Below, piece after piece: positions 29,370-38,007 of a stretch of 64,000 nt of DNA (position 1 is the stretch's first letter; every line of letters starts with the position of its first letter). This stretch comes from Gp6-AA40 sp036407095 (lineage in GTDB: Bacteria > Acidobacteriota > Vicinamibacteria > Vicinamibacterales > UBA2999). Position numbers and translations under genes: made by a program. The DNA lies in contig DASWZV010000151.1 in assembly GCA_036407095.1 (NCBI GenBank), positions 11,412 through 75,411 on the forward strand. The letters run 5' to 3'. The notes under the pieces were generated by a model. That model saw nothing but the letters and a program-made list of their open reading frames with translations, was not told where the DNA came from and did no database searches.

Positions 29370-30818
29370 ATGGATGAACGACTGGTAGACGAGTTCCGGC
29401 GCATCTGCGGGGCGGACGCAGTCCTGCACGAGCCGTTGCAGCTCATGACCTATGAGTGCGACGCGCTGCCGCATCTGCGTGAGAAGCCGGCGGTGGTCGT
29501 GCTCCCCGGGTCGGCCGCCGACGTCCAGAAGATCGTGCGGGTGTGCGCGCGGGAAGGGGTGCCGTTCGTCGCGCGGGGACACGGAACCGGTCTGTCCGGT
29601 GGCGCGCTGCCGGTGCCTGGCGGTGTGGTGATCAGCCTGTCGAGGCTGAATCGCGTGCTCGACGTCGACATTCCCAACAAGCGCGTGACGGTTGAACCCG
29701 GCGTCACCAACCTCGAGGTCACGCGACGCGTGGCGCCCTTCGGCTGCTACTACGCGCCCGATCCGTCGAGTCAGCAGGTGTGCTCCATCGGTGGCAACGT
29801 GGCCGAGAATTCAGGTGGCGCGCACTGCCTGAAGTACGGTTTCACGGTGCATCACGTACTCGCGGTGGAGGCGGTGCTGCCCGACGGTGAGATCGTCGAG
29901 ATCGGCAGTCCACTCGCCGACACACCCGGTCCCGATCTGCTTGCGCTGATCATCGGAAGCGAGGGCACGCTCGCGGTCGTCACCAAAGCGGTGGTGCGCA
30001 TTCTGCGCCGGCCCGAAAGCGTGCAGACGCTGCTCGCGGCGTTCGACAGCATCCGGGAAGCGGGCGCCGCGGTCTCAGACATCATCGGTGCCGGCATCGT
30101 GCCCGCTGCCGTCGAAATGATGGACCGTCTCGCGATCCGCGCCGCCGAGGCCGCAGTGCATCCGAACTTTCCACCGGCGGACACCATTCTGATCGTCGAG
30201 CTCGATGGGCCCTCTGCCGAAGTGCGCGAGCTGTTTGCGACCGTCGAGGACACCTGCACGCGTGCCGGTGCGACAACCATCGAAGTCGCACAGGACGATG
30301 AACAGCGGGCGCGGATCTGGAAGGGACGGAAGGCCGCATTCGCGGCGATGGGTCGCGTGTCGCCCAACTACTACGTGCAGGATGGCGTGGTGCCGCGCAC
30401 GAAGCTGCCCGAAGTGCTCGCGCGGATCCGTCGGCTCGACCAGCGATCCGGTCTTCGCATCGGCAACGTCTTTCACGCGGGCGACGGCAACCTGCACCCG
30501 CTGATCTGCTACGACGAGCGCATTCCCGGTCAGTCGGCGCTCGCAGAGGAAGTGGCGCGCGAGATCCTCACGTACTGCATCGAAGCCGGCGGATCGATCA
30601 CCGGTGAGCACGGGGTCGGGGCCGACAAGCGCGACTACATGCCGCGCATGTTCTCACAGGACGATCTCGACGTGATGCAGCAGATGCGCGACGCGATCGA
30701 TCCTCGCCGCTTGTGCAATCCGGGGAAGGTGCTGCCGACGCCGCGCCTCTGCGGTGAGGTGCCAGGTCCCTATCGCGAACACCCGGTCGAAAAGGCAGGT
30801 CTGGCCGAACGCTTCTGA
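29370..30818 (+). CDS. glcD: FAD-linked 2-hydroxyacid dehydrogenase, GlcD type
   Basis: 482 residues from ATG at 29370; the longer open frame upstream runs through the repeat. The FAD-binding PCMH domain is seen in PFVARGHGTGLSGGALP (about 66-82) and NVAENSGGAHCLKYGFT (about 145-161). The cap domain ends with VFHAGDGNLHPL and the signature ITGEHGVGADKRDYMP. It oxidises glycolate or D-lactate and passes electrons through GlcE/GlcF to the quinone pool. The TGATG overlap with glcE shows tight translational coupling. With larA and the lactate permease next door, D-lactate is the more probable substrate here (inference). Confidence 0.9.
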   Translation: MDERLVDEFRRICGADAVLHEPLQLMTYECDALPHLREKPAVVVLPGSAADVQKIVRVCAREGVPFVARGHGTGLSGGALPVPGGVVISLSRLNRVLDVDIPNKRVTVEPGVTNLEVTRRVAPFGCYYAPDPSSQQVCSIGGNVAENSGGAHCLKYGFTVHHVLAVEAVLPDGEIVEIGSPLADTPGPDLLALIIGSEGTLAVVTKAVVRILRRPESVQTLLAAFDSIREAGAAVSDIIGAGIVPAAVEMMDRLAIRAAEAAVHPNFPPADTILIVELDGPSAEVRELFATVEDTCTRAGATTIEVAQDDEQRARIWKGRKAAFAAMGRVSPNYYVQDGVVPRTKLPEVLARIRRLDQRSGLRIGNVFHAGDGNLHPLICYDERIPGQSALAEEVAREILTYCIEAGGSITGEHGVGADKRDYMPRMFSQDDLDVMQQMRDAIDPRRLCNPGKVLPTPRLCGEVPGPYREHPVEKAGLAERF

Positions 30819-32062
30819 TGGTACCCACCGAGATGCGTGCGGGCAGCGCGAGCGATGCCGTCGACGGCGTCGTGCCGCGTCAGGTGATCGAGCCGGAGTC
30901 GGCCAGCGAGCTCGGGGTCGCGTTAGCGTCGGCGTCACGCGATCGGCTCGCGACGATCATTCGCGGGGGGGGCACGAAGATCGACTGGGGGCGCACGCCG
31001 GTTGCCGTCGATCTGGTCGTCTCCACTGCGCGCCTCGACCGCACGATCGTCCACCGGCACGGCGATTTGACTGCGACGGTGCATGCCGGCGTGACGCTGA
31101 AGCATCTCAATCAGGAGCTGGCCCGGTACGGACAGTGGCTGCCGATCGACAGCGCGTTCGATGAGGCGACCATCGGTGGCATCGTCGCCTCGAATGATGC
31201 GGGGCCGATGCGGCATCGCTACGGCACGCCGCGCGATCTGCTCATCGGTGTCAACCTGGCGATGGCGGACGGGCGGCTGGTGAAAGCCGGCGGCCACGTC
31301 GTGAAGAACGTGGCAGGGTACGACCTCGGTCGACTGATCAGCGGATCGTTCGGTACCCTCGCGGTGATCGTGGACGCGACGTTCAAGCTCCTGCCGATCC
31401 CGCGGGCATCGGCGACGCTCGTGGCCTCGTACACAGACGCCGGGCGTCTCGCTCATGACGCGGCCTTGATCTCGGCTTCTCAAGTCGAGCCGCTCGCTTT
31501 CGATGTGCGTGTGTCCGCGACCGACGTACGGCCAACCGGTTCGACGAGCCACGAGACCTGTCAGTTGCTGGTGCGTCCGGCATCGAGCCCATCGGCGGTC
31601 GACGCGCAGATCGAATCGCTTCGTCGGCTTGCGCAGCGCGACGGCCAGCTGATGGTGGGCGAGGCCGAATCGTCTGTGTGGAACGAGCAGGTGCGTCTGC
31701 CGTGGAGGGACGATGGTGCGGTCGTACGTATGGCATGGCTGCCCGCGAAGCTGGCCGACGTCATCACACTGATTCACGAGGTGCAGCAGCTGGCGGGCGG
31801 ACGGCTCTCGATGGTCGGCCGCGTCGGCGCCGGCGCCGGCCTGTTGAGGATCGAGGGCGATGGCCGGACGCAGTCCGCGGTCGTACGTCGACTGCGCTCG
31901 AGCGAGTTGGTCGGCAACGTCACGGTGCTGCGCGGAAGCCGCGAGCTCAAATCGCTGGTTGATGTGTGGGGAGAGCCGGCCGTTTCGATGAACGTTCTGC
32001 AGTCGCTCAAACGGAGTCTCGACCCCGCGGGAATCTTGAATCCCGGGCGCGGTCCAATTTGA
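30818..32062 (+). CDS. glcE: FAD-binding subunit, GlcE type
   Basis: 414 residues; ATG overlaps the glcD stop by one base. A shorter FAD_binding_4 protein: IIRGGGTKIDWG (about 47-58), GGIVASNDAGPMRHRYGTPR (about 125-144), KAGGHVVKNVAGYDLGRLISGSFGTLAV (about 150-177). It is the second flavin subunit of the glycolate/D-lactate oxidase complex. The next gene begins at or overlapping its stop codon, so the three subunits form one operon. The C-terminal part is less conserved, as usual for this subunit. Confidence 0.85.
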   Translation: MVPTEMRAGSASDAVDGVVPRQVIEPESASELGVALASASRDRLATIIRGGGTKIDWGRTPVAVDLVVSTARLDRTIVHRHGDLTATVHAGVTLKHLNQELARYGQWLPIDSAFDEATIGGIVASNDAGPMRHRYGTPRDLLIGVNLAMADGRLVKAGGHVVKNVAGYDLGRLISGSFGTLAVIVDATFKLLPIPRASATLVASYTDAGRLAHDAALISASQVEPLAFDVRVSATDVRPTGSTSHETCQLLVRPASSPSAVDAQIESLRRLAQRDGQLMVGEAESSVWNEQVRLPWRDDGAVVRMAWLPAKLADVITLIHEVQQLAGGRLSMVGRVGAGAGLLRIEGDGRTQSAVVRRLRSSELVGNVTVLRGSRELKSLVDVWGEPAVSMNVLQSLKRSLDPAGILNPGRGPI

Positions 32063-32064
32063 GC

Positions 32065-33414
32065 GTGGTTGAGCATTTGAGCACTGACACTCACGACTCG
32101 CCATCGAGCGCTTTGATCGACAAATGTGTTCACTGCGGCTTCTGTCTGCCGACCTGCCCGACCTATCTGCTGTGGGGCGAGGAGATGGATTCGCCGCGCG
32201 GCCGGATCTATCTGATGAAAGCGGGCATCGAGGGGCGCGCGGATGTGACGACCTCGTACGTGCAGCACTTCGATGCCTGTCTCGGCTGCCTCGCTTGTGT
32301 CACCGCGTGTCCCTCCGGCGTACAGTACGCGCCGCTCATCGAAGGCGCGCGTGCCCAGATCGAGCGCACGTTCGATCGTCCCCCCGGCGACTCGCTGTTT
32401 CGACGTCTTCTGATGGCGATCGTTCCGTATCCGTCGCGGATGCGAATCGCGATGCTGCCGCTGCTGGTGCTCGGTCCGATTCTGCGCCGCCTGGCTGTGC
32501 GATCGGGACGGCCCGTCGTCGCGCCGGTGGGACGGCCCCGGGATACGGGCGGTGGGTTGTTCGCGCGACTTGCAGCGGCACTGGCTGTGGCACCTCCTGT
32601 GAGCTGGCGATCGATCGTCGGTCGTCTGCCTGAGCGAACGCCGGCGGCCGACTCGGAGCGCATGCGGGTCGCGCTGCTGGCTGGTTGCGTGCAGCGGCTG
32701 TCGTTCGGCCACGTCAATCGCGCCACGATCCGGGTGCTCGCCGCCGAAGGGTGTCGTGTGGACGTGCCGGCCGGCCAAGGATGCTGCGGCGCGCTGCCGC
32801 TGCATGCGGGGCAGAGCGACCAGGCGCGTGCGTTGGCTCGCCACAACATCGAGGTGTTCGAAGCAGCCGCCGTCGATCGGATCGTCGTCAACGCCGCGGG
32901 ATGCGGCTCGGCCATGAAGGAGTACGGTCAGTTGTTCGCGAACGACCCGGCCTGGGCCGAGCGCGCTCGCGCGCTGAGCGGCAGGGTCCGCGACGTGTCG
33001 GAACTGCTGGCCGAACTCGGCGACGTTCGGGCGATCCGCCGGCCTTTGCCCGCGCGCGTCGTCTATCACGATGCGTGTCACCTGGCGCACGGGCAGGGCG
33101 TGCGCTCGCAGCCCCGCGACCTTTTGCGTGCCATCCCCGGCGTGGAGCTGCTGGTGCCGGAAGAGGCCGAGATCTGCTGTGGGAGCGCCGGAATTTACAA
33201 CCTGGTGCAGCCGGAACCGGCCGCCCAACTCGGAGCTCGAAAAGTCCGCCACATCGCGACGCTCTCGCCGGATATGATTGCCACGGCCAACCCCGGGTGC
33301 ACGCTGCAGATCGCGGCTGCCGCCCGGGGGCTGGGGTACGACTGGCCGATCTTTCATCCCATCGAACTCGTCGACGCTTCGATTCACGGCGTCGATCCGC
33401 GCACGCGTAAGTAG
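32065..33414 (+). CDS. glcF: Iron-sulfur subunit, GlcF type
   Basis: 449 residues if GTG at 32065 is used; a TTG at 32059 overlapping the glcE stop is an alternative. Two ferredoxin-like 4Fe-4S motifs, CVHCGFCLPTCP and CLGCLACVTACP, sit in the first 80 residues. Two CCG cysteine-rich domains follow (GQGCCGALPLH near 240 and EICCGSAGIYN near 372), typical of GlcF/LutA/heterodisulfide-reductase-like subunits. It transfers electrons from GlcD/GlcE to quinone at the inner membrane. The stop codon TAG is part of the first palindrome that follows (GTAGGGCCGCC). Confidence 0.9.
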   Translation: MVEHLSTDTHDSPSSALIDKCVHCGFCLPTCPTYLLWGEEMDSPRGRIYLMKAGIEGRADVTTSYVQHFDACLGCLACVTACPSGVQYAPLIEGARAQIERTFDRPPGDSLFRRLLMAIVPYPSRMRIAMLPLLVLGPILRRLAVRSGRPVVAPVGRPRDTGGGLFARLAAALAVAPPVSWRSIVGRLPERTPAADSERMRVALLAGCVQRLSFGHVNRATIRVLAAEGCRVDVPAGQGCCGALPLHAGQSDQARALARHNIEVFEAAAVDRIVVNAAGCGSAMKEYGQLFANDPAWAERARALSGRVRDVSELLAELGDVRAIRRPLPARVVYHDACHLAHGQGVRSQPRDLLRAIPGVELLVPEEAEICCGSAGIYNLVQPEPAAQLGARKVRHIATLSPDMIATANPGCTLQIAAAARGLGYDWPIFHPIELVDASIHGVDPRTRK

Positions 33415-33502
33415 GGCCGCCTGAAGGCGGCCCCCACGGGTGTACGTAGGGGCCGCCTTCAGGCGGCCCATGAAGAGAGTAGGGGCCACCTTCAGGTGGC
33501 CC
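33412..33502 (+). repeat. Three REP-like palindromes with TTCA/TGAA loops
   Basis: GGGCCGCC-TGAA-GGCGGCCC (33414-33433), GGGCCGCC-TTCA-GGCGGCCC (33450-33469) and GGGCCACC-TTCA-GGTGGCCC (33483-33502), each preceded by GTAG or AGTAG. The first is in the opposite loop orientation to the other two. The third has a compensated base-pair change (G-C to A-T), so stem pairing is kept. They separate glcF from the lactate permease. Confidence 0.85.
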
Positions 33503-33516
33503 GAAGAAGGGGAGCT

Positions 33517-35211
33517 ATGTGGCAGCACAACTATGAACCGATCGCCGGAAGCCTCGGTGCATCGGCGCTCGTGGCGGCAATCCCGATCGTCGTCCTGTTC
33601 GTGATGCTGGGTGTGCTGCGAAAACCAGCCTGGATGTCGGCATTGGCGGCGCTCGCCTCGGCGCTGCTCGTGTCGCTGACCGCCTATGGCATGCCGGCGA
33701 GTCTGGCCATCATCTCGACGATCTATGGCGCGGCTTTCGGCATGTTCCCGATCGCGTGGATCGTGTTCACGTCGATCATGCTGTATCGGCTCGCGGTCGA
33801 CACCGGCAAATTCGAGGTCATCAAGGATTCGGTCGGCGGGCTCACCGACGATCGTCGCCTGCAGGCGATGTTCATCGCGTTCTCCTTCGGTGCGTTCATC
33901 GAAGGCGCGGCGGGATTCGGCGCGCCGGTCGCGGTCTCCGGCGCGATGCTGGCGGGGCTCGGGTTCTCGCCGTTCTATGCGGCGGGCATCTGTCTGCTCG
34001 CGAACACGGCGCCGGTCGCATTCGGCTCGATCGGCATTCCGGTGACCACGCTCGCCAACGTTACCGGCCTGCCGGTCCTGGCCTTGAGCGCGATGGTCGG
34101 CCGTCTCTGCGCGATGATCTCGCTGTTCATCCCCGGCTACCTGATCCTCGTCATGGCCGGACCGAAGCGCGCGCTCGAAGTCCTTCCGGCGATCATCGCG
34201 TGCGGGCTCTCGTTTGCCGGCATGCAGTTCTTCGTCTCGAACTTCATCGGGCCGGAGCTCACTGACATCGTGAGCTCGCTCACGTGCATCATCGTCATGG
34301 TGGTGGTACTGAAGGTCTGGAAACCGTCGCGCATCATGCGACTCGAAGGTGACACGCCGATCGTCGCGGCGACGTCGCGCCACACGCCCAGCGAGATCTT
34401 CATGGCATGGTCGCCGTACCTGCTGCTCGTCGTGTTCGTCCTCGTGTGGGGAGACCCCGGTACGAAAGCCAGGATCAACGCGTGGACGCACTCGTTGTGG
34501 CCGGCGGCGATTCCGATGCACGCGACGCTGCCGAACCGCCTGCTCGTGCCCGGCCTGCACAATATGATCACGCAGGTACCGCCGGTCGTTCCGAAGCCGA
34601 CACAGTACGCGGCGCTCTTCGAGATGAACTGGTTGAGTGCGTCGGGCACCGCGTGCCTGCTCGCGACGCTGGTCGCCGCGCTGGTGCTGCGCGTGAGACC
34701 GGCAAAGGTCATCGACATCTACGTCGCGACATTCAAGCAGCTGAAGTTCGCGCTGCTGACGATTGCGTCGATGCTCGGCCTCGCGTATCTCATGAACTAT
34801 TCAGGGATGACATCGACGCTCGGCCTGCAGCTGGCCGCCACAGGCGGCGCGTTTCCATTTTTCAGCGCGGTCATCGGGTGGCTCGGCGTCTTCCTCACCG
34901 GGAGCGACACGTCGGCCAATGCGCTCTTCGGCAATCTGCAGGTTGTCACCGCCAATGCACTAGGGATGAATCCCGTACTCACGGCATCAGTCAACTCGGC
35001 CGCCGGCGTCATGGGCAAGATGATTTCCATCCAGAGCATCGCGGTGGCCGTCGCCGCAACGGGGATGACACGCGCGGACGAGGGTCGGCTCTTCCGTTTC
35101 ACGATCAAGCACAGCGTGTTCCTGATGGTGGTGATGGGCCTCATCTCGCTGATCATCGCCTACCTGTTTCCACACTTCGTTCCCGCGCTTCCATCCAGTC
35201 CATCCAGTTAG
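33517..35211 (+). CDS. lldP: L-lactate permease family transporter
   Basis: 564 residues from ATG preceded by GAAGGGGAGCT. About 13-14 membrane helices. Family landmarks: MWQHNYEP at the N-terminus, GGLTDDRRLQAMFIAFSFGAFIEGAAGFGAPVAV (about 115-148), ANTAPVAFGSIGIPV, and near the C-terminus FLTGSDTSANALFGNLQ and ISIQSIAVA. It imports lactate, and in some bacteria glycolate, by proton symport. It is the last gene of the glcDEF set, so uptake and oxidation of lactate are encoded together, with larA supplying the interconversion of stereoisomers. Confidence 0.9.
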   Translation: MWQHNYEPIAGSLGASALVAAIPIVVLFVMLGVLRKPAWMSALAALASALLVSLTAYGMPASLAIISTIYGAAFGMFPIAWIVFTSIMLYRLAVDTGKFEVIKDSVGGLTDDRRLQAMFIAFSFGAFIEGAAGFGAPVAVSGAMLAGLGFSPFYAAGICLLANTAPVAFGSIGIPVTTLANVTGLPVLALSAMVGRLCAMISLFIPGYLILVMAGPKRALEVLPAIIACGLSFAGMQFFVSNFIGPELTDIVSSLTCIIVMVVVLKVWKPSRIMRLEGDTPIVAATSRHTPSEIFMAWSPYLLLVVFVLVWGDPGTKARINAWTHSLWPAAIPMHATLPNRLLVPGLHNMITQVPPVVPKPTQYAALFEMNWLSASGTACLLATLVAALVLRVRPAKVIDIYVATFKQLKFALLTIASMLGLAYLMNYSGMTSTLGLQLAATGGAFPFFSAVIGWLGVFLTGSDTSANALFGNLQVVTANALGMNPVLTASVNSAAGVMGKMISIQSIAVAVAATGMTRADEGRLFRFTIKHSVFLMVVMGLISLIIAYLFPHFVPALPSSPSS

Positions 35212-35263
35212 GGCTGAGCGAGCGTCGCGCCGAAGGCGGACCCGAACTTGCTTAATCCCAACA

Positions 35264-35283
35264 CGCGCGGATGGTTCCGCGCG
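35264..35283 (+). terminator. Hairpin after the lactate permease gene
   Basis: Stem CGCGCGG/CCGCGCG with loop ATGGTT, about 50 bp after the stop codon. No T-run follows, so intrinsic termination is uncertain, but its position at the operon end fits. Confidence 0.4.
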
Positions 35284-35366
35284 CGTACGGCCGTTCTGCA
35301 GCTCCGCGGTAAACGGACGTCGTAACCAGATACGTATCCTGAAAAGATCTTCCCGGCCTGAGGCAC

Positions 35367-35834
35367 ATGTCCACACGCGATCCCGATCGGCGTCAGTTCT
35401 TCGCGCGCGTCGTCAAATCGATTCAAGCGGCAATCGGCGGTACGTTAGGAGTTGTACTTGGCGGTTCGATTCTCTCGCCGAGTTTTTCCTCGCGCGAGGA
35501 GCACTGGCTGCCGGCGGCCAGTCTCAGCGGCCTTCCCGACAACGCGCCGACGTCGATCACGCTGCGCATCGTGCGCGAAGACGGCTACAGTCAGATCGTC
35601 GATCACCGCACGGTGTTTCTCGTGAAGAGCGGCGCCGAGGTCATCGCGCTCGATCCCACGTGCACGCACCTCGGGTGCCGCGTGCGATGGGAGTCTGAGA
35701 ACCATGTCCTGCGCTGTCCATGTCACGGTGGTGTGTACGACCACCTCGGAAACGTGAAATCCGGTCCGCCTCCCGCGCCACTCCCCAGGCTCGCGACCAA
35801 GATCGACAACGATCAGATTCTGGTTCAGATCTAG
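35367..35834 (+). CDS. Rieske 2Fe-2S subunit of a cytochrome bc complex
   Basis: 155 residues. The N-terminus carries a twin-arginine-like signal anchor (DRRQFFARVV then a hydrophobic helix, about 8-38). The two cluster-binding motifs are CTHLGC (about 94-99) and CPCHGGVYD (about 113-121), giving the Cys/His pairs and the disulfide Cys of true Rieske proteins. The soluble domain faces the periplasm. It is followed after 109 bp by the cytochrome b fusion gene; together they form the minimal quinol oxidising complex. Confidence 0.9.
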   Translation: MSTRDPDRRQFFARVVKSIQAAIGGTLGVVLGGSILSPSFSSREEHWLPAASLSGLPDNAPTSITLRIVREDGYSQIVDHRTVFLVKSGAEVIALDPTCTHLGCRVRWESENHVLRCPCHGGVYDHLGNVKSGPPPAPLPRLATKIDNDQILVQI

Positions 35835-35943
35835 TGGTATGTCCTTCAAGAGTTGGAACTGGCCGCTCCGATGTCGCGGCCAGCAGAACCGAGATCGAAC
35901 CCTCGTTGTGACCATGACTTCTTCAGTTGAGACGGTCCAGTAG

Positions 35944-37527
35944 ATGGCCTCTTGGTACGCGCTGCTCGATTGGCTCGACTCGCGCACAGGCTGGCGTACG
36001 GGTCGACGACATCTGCTCGAGGAGCCGATTCCGGCGGGAGTGGGCTGGTGGTTCGTGACCGGCAGCGTGCTGTTGATGCTGCTCGCGGTGCAGCTCATTA
36101 CCGGCGTCGTGCTCGCGATGTATTACGTGCCGTCACCCGAGCATGCCTACGACAGCATCCGCTACATCATGGAGCGCCTCACGTTCGGGCGCATCCTGCG
36201 CGGCCTGCACTTCTTCGGTGCCAGCTTCATCGTCGTGGCCGCGGTGATCCACATGCTGCGCGTCGTGGCGCTCGGCTCGTACAAGAAGCCGCGCGAGGTC
36301 ACGTGGATTTCCGGCGTCCTGCTCCTGCTCGTCATTCTCGGATTCGCTCTGAGCGGATACCTGCTGCCGTGGGATCAGAAGGCGTACTGGGCGACCACTG
36401 TCACGATCAACATCGCCCGCAGCGGGCCGATGGGCGAGTTCATCGCGGGTCTGCTCAAAGGTGGATCGACGCTCGGCTCGCTCACGCTGCTGCGCTGGTA
36501 CGCCGCGCACGTCTTTCTGCTGCCAGCCGCGCTCATTGGCTTCGTGCTCGCACATCTGTTTCTGATGCGTCGTCATGGCATCTCGGGGATGCTTCGGCCC
36601 GTGCCCGGTGCGCCGAAGCCGTTCTATCCGTATCACGCGCTGAAGGACACGATTGCCGGCGCGCTCGTCTTCGCCCTGCTCATCACATTCGCTGCGACGT
36701 TTCGGGCGCCGCTCGATGCGATGGCCGATCCCGCGGACGCCAACTACGTGCCTCGGCCCGAGTGGTACTTCCTGAGTCTCTTTCAGCTGCTGAAGTATTT
36801 CCCCGGCCCGCTCGAGCCGGTGGCGACGATGGTGATCCCCGGACTGGTCGTGGCGGTCCTGCTGCTCCTGCCGTTCCTCGATCGCGGGCCCGATCGCCGT
36901 TTCTACAAGCGACCGCTCGTGACCAGCGGCTTTGCGGTCATCGGGCTGAGCATCATCGTGCTCACCTACCTCGGGTACAAGGACACGCCAGCGCACGCGA
37001 ACCCTGCGGTGTGGGGCCCGTTGCCGCTCGCTGGGGCCGAGTTCGCAAACGACAAGCGCTGCCAGCGGTGTCATGTCGTGGGCGGCGTCGCGAACCCGAT
37101 CGCGGCGACGCGCCTCACGCGGGAGCCCTCATGGCTGGTCGCGCACGTGCGCGATCCGGAGATGATCGGTCCCGGACTGCGTGAGCCGCCCAATGGGGGC
37201 ATGAACGAGGGGCAGGCGCGATCGATCGCGAGCTACTTGCGCAAAGTCCGCATCGGCGCACCTGTGCCGTCGGTCCCCGAGGCTGAGCGTCGCGCGTCGA
37301 TCGTCTTCGGCCGCTACTGCGCGAGCTGCCACATGATCGACGGGGAGGGAGGCGCGGTCGGACCCGACTTGTCGCGAGTCGGCGCACGGCACGACGCGGC
37401 CTGGCTGAAGCCGTGGATCACGCAGCCCGATGCGGTCGACCCAGCGGCCAGCATGCCAGCCTTCGGAGAAGTGTTGAGCGGGCAGGAGATGGCGGCGATC
37501 GTCGCCTACCTTGCCGACCGAAGGTAA
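35944..37527 (+). CDS. Cytochrome b fused to a C-terminal dihaem cytochrome c
   Basis: 527 residues. The N-terminal half is cytochrome b: two pairs of haem ligands in HFFGASFIVVAAVIH (spacing 13) and HVFLLPAALIGFVLAH (spacing 14, as in b6-type proteins), GYLLPWDQKAYWAT, and the Qo-site motif PEWY at about residue 275. Helices continue to about 345. Two c-type haem motifs follow, CQRCH near residue 372 and CASCH near residue 459, the latter with a GPDLSRVG stretch and MPAF as probable Met ligand. No separate cytochrome c1 gene is present, so electrons probably leave the complex through the fused domain. It transfers electrons from quinol to a periplasmic acceptor. Confidence 0.9.
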   Translation: MASWYALLDWLDSRTGWRTGRRHLLEEPIPAGVGWWFVTGSVLLMLLAVQLITGVVLAMYYVPSPEHAYDSIRYIMERLTFGRILRGLHFFGASFIVVAAVIHMLRVVALGSYKKPREVTWISGVLLLLVILGFALSGYLLPWDQKAYWATTVTINIARSGPMGEFIAGLLKGGSTLGSLTLLRWYAAHVFLLPAALIGFVLAHLFLMRRHGISGMLRPVPGAPKPFYPYHALKDTIAGALVFALLITFAATFRAPLDAMADPADANYVPRPEWYFLSLFQLLKYFPGPLEPVATMVIPGLVVAVLLLLPFLDRGPDRRFYKRPLVTSGFAVIGLSIIVLTYLGYKDTPAHANPAVWGPLPLAGAEFANDKRCQRCHVVGGVANPIAATRLTREPSWLVAHVRDPEMIGPGLREPPNGGMNEGQARSIASYLRKVRIGAPVPSVPEAERRASIVFGRYCASCHMIDGEGGAVGPDLSRVGARHDAAWLKPWITQPDAVDPAASMPAFGEVLSGQEMAAIVAYLADRR

Positions 37528-37674
37528 GTTGTTGATATCTCAGCTAGTTGACTGCGGCTCCCTGGGTGCCGCATCGCACCGCCTCATGACCGCGCGTTCG
37601 AGCATCGGTGACAGTGGCCGACAGTACCATTGCGGTGGAATTGCCTGGCCGATAAAGAGTGGCCTGTCAGTTGG

Positions 37675-37704
37675 TTGCGTGCCCGGAACGGAGCATGCTA
37701 TATT
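37675..37704 (+). promoter_or_regulatory. Candidate sigma70-type promoter of the str-S10-spc-alpha cluster
   Basis: TTGCGT at 37675-37680 and TATATT at 37699-37704 are separated by 18 bp, the best match in the gap. The local AT content around the -10 stands out from the GC-rich background. Transcription would give a leader of about 320 nt before rpsL. Confidence 0.5.
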
Positions 37705-37760
37705 CGTCAGGTTCTCTTGGAGCTAGGACACCCTATCTAGCCTCCACCACGCTGGAAAGA

Positions 37761-37794
37761 AGCCCCGCATCGCTAGGAGCAGGCGGGCTGTTTT
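37761..37794 (+). promoter_or_regulatory. Weak attenuator-like hairpin in the str leader
   Basis: AGCCC (37761-37765) pairs with GGGCT (37785-37789), followed by GTTTT. The stem is short (5 bp plus a partly paired extension), so this is a candidate only. Confidence 0.3.
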
Positions 37795-37808
37795 CCTGGA
37801 GAGGACGC

Positions 37809-37825
37809 GGACGGTATCACCGTCC
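37809..37825 (+). promoter_or_regulatory. Leader hairpin in the str 5' region
   Basis: Perfect 7-bp stem GGACGGT/ACCGTCC with loop ATC. Confidence 0.4.
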
Positions 37826-37963
37826 CTCCGTGCATTCAACAAAGTAGGGGATTGCAGTTTCAGGCGCCAGACGCGGCATCGCGTGTGTCGATGTCGTTCT
37901 TCAGGCCTGGACGGACAGCGAGTGGCCGTGCTCGCAGGAATCGAATTGGGTCGGAGGTCATTT

Positions 37964-38007
37964 TTCGAGGACACCTCTGACCGTGCACGGAATGGCGTGT
38001 CCTCGAA
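37964..38007 (+). promoter_or_regulatory. Hairpin directly upstream of rpsL, possible translational operator
   Basis: TTCGAGGACAC (37964-37974) pairs perfectly with GTGTCCTCGAA (37997-38007). The loop contains a second small palindrome CCGTGCACGG. The stem ends 20 nt before the rpsL start codon, where no strong Shine-Dalgarno sequence is visible, so ribosomal protein binding here could control translation. Confidence 0.45.

Noticed and set aside
31774..34560. A 928-codon open frame on the minus strand
   Set aside because: It is antisense to glcE, glcF and the lactate permease, all with clear family motifs; its translation is Arg/His/Asp-rich with no motif, as expected for GC-rich shadow frames.
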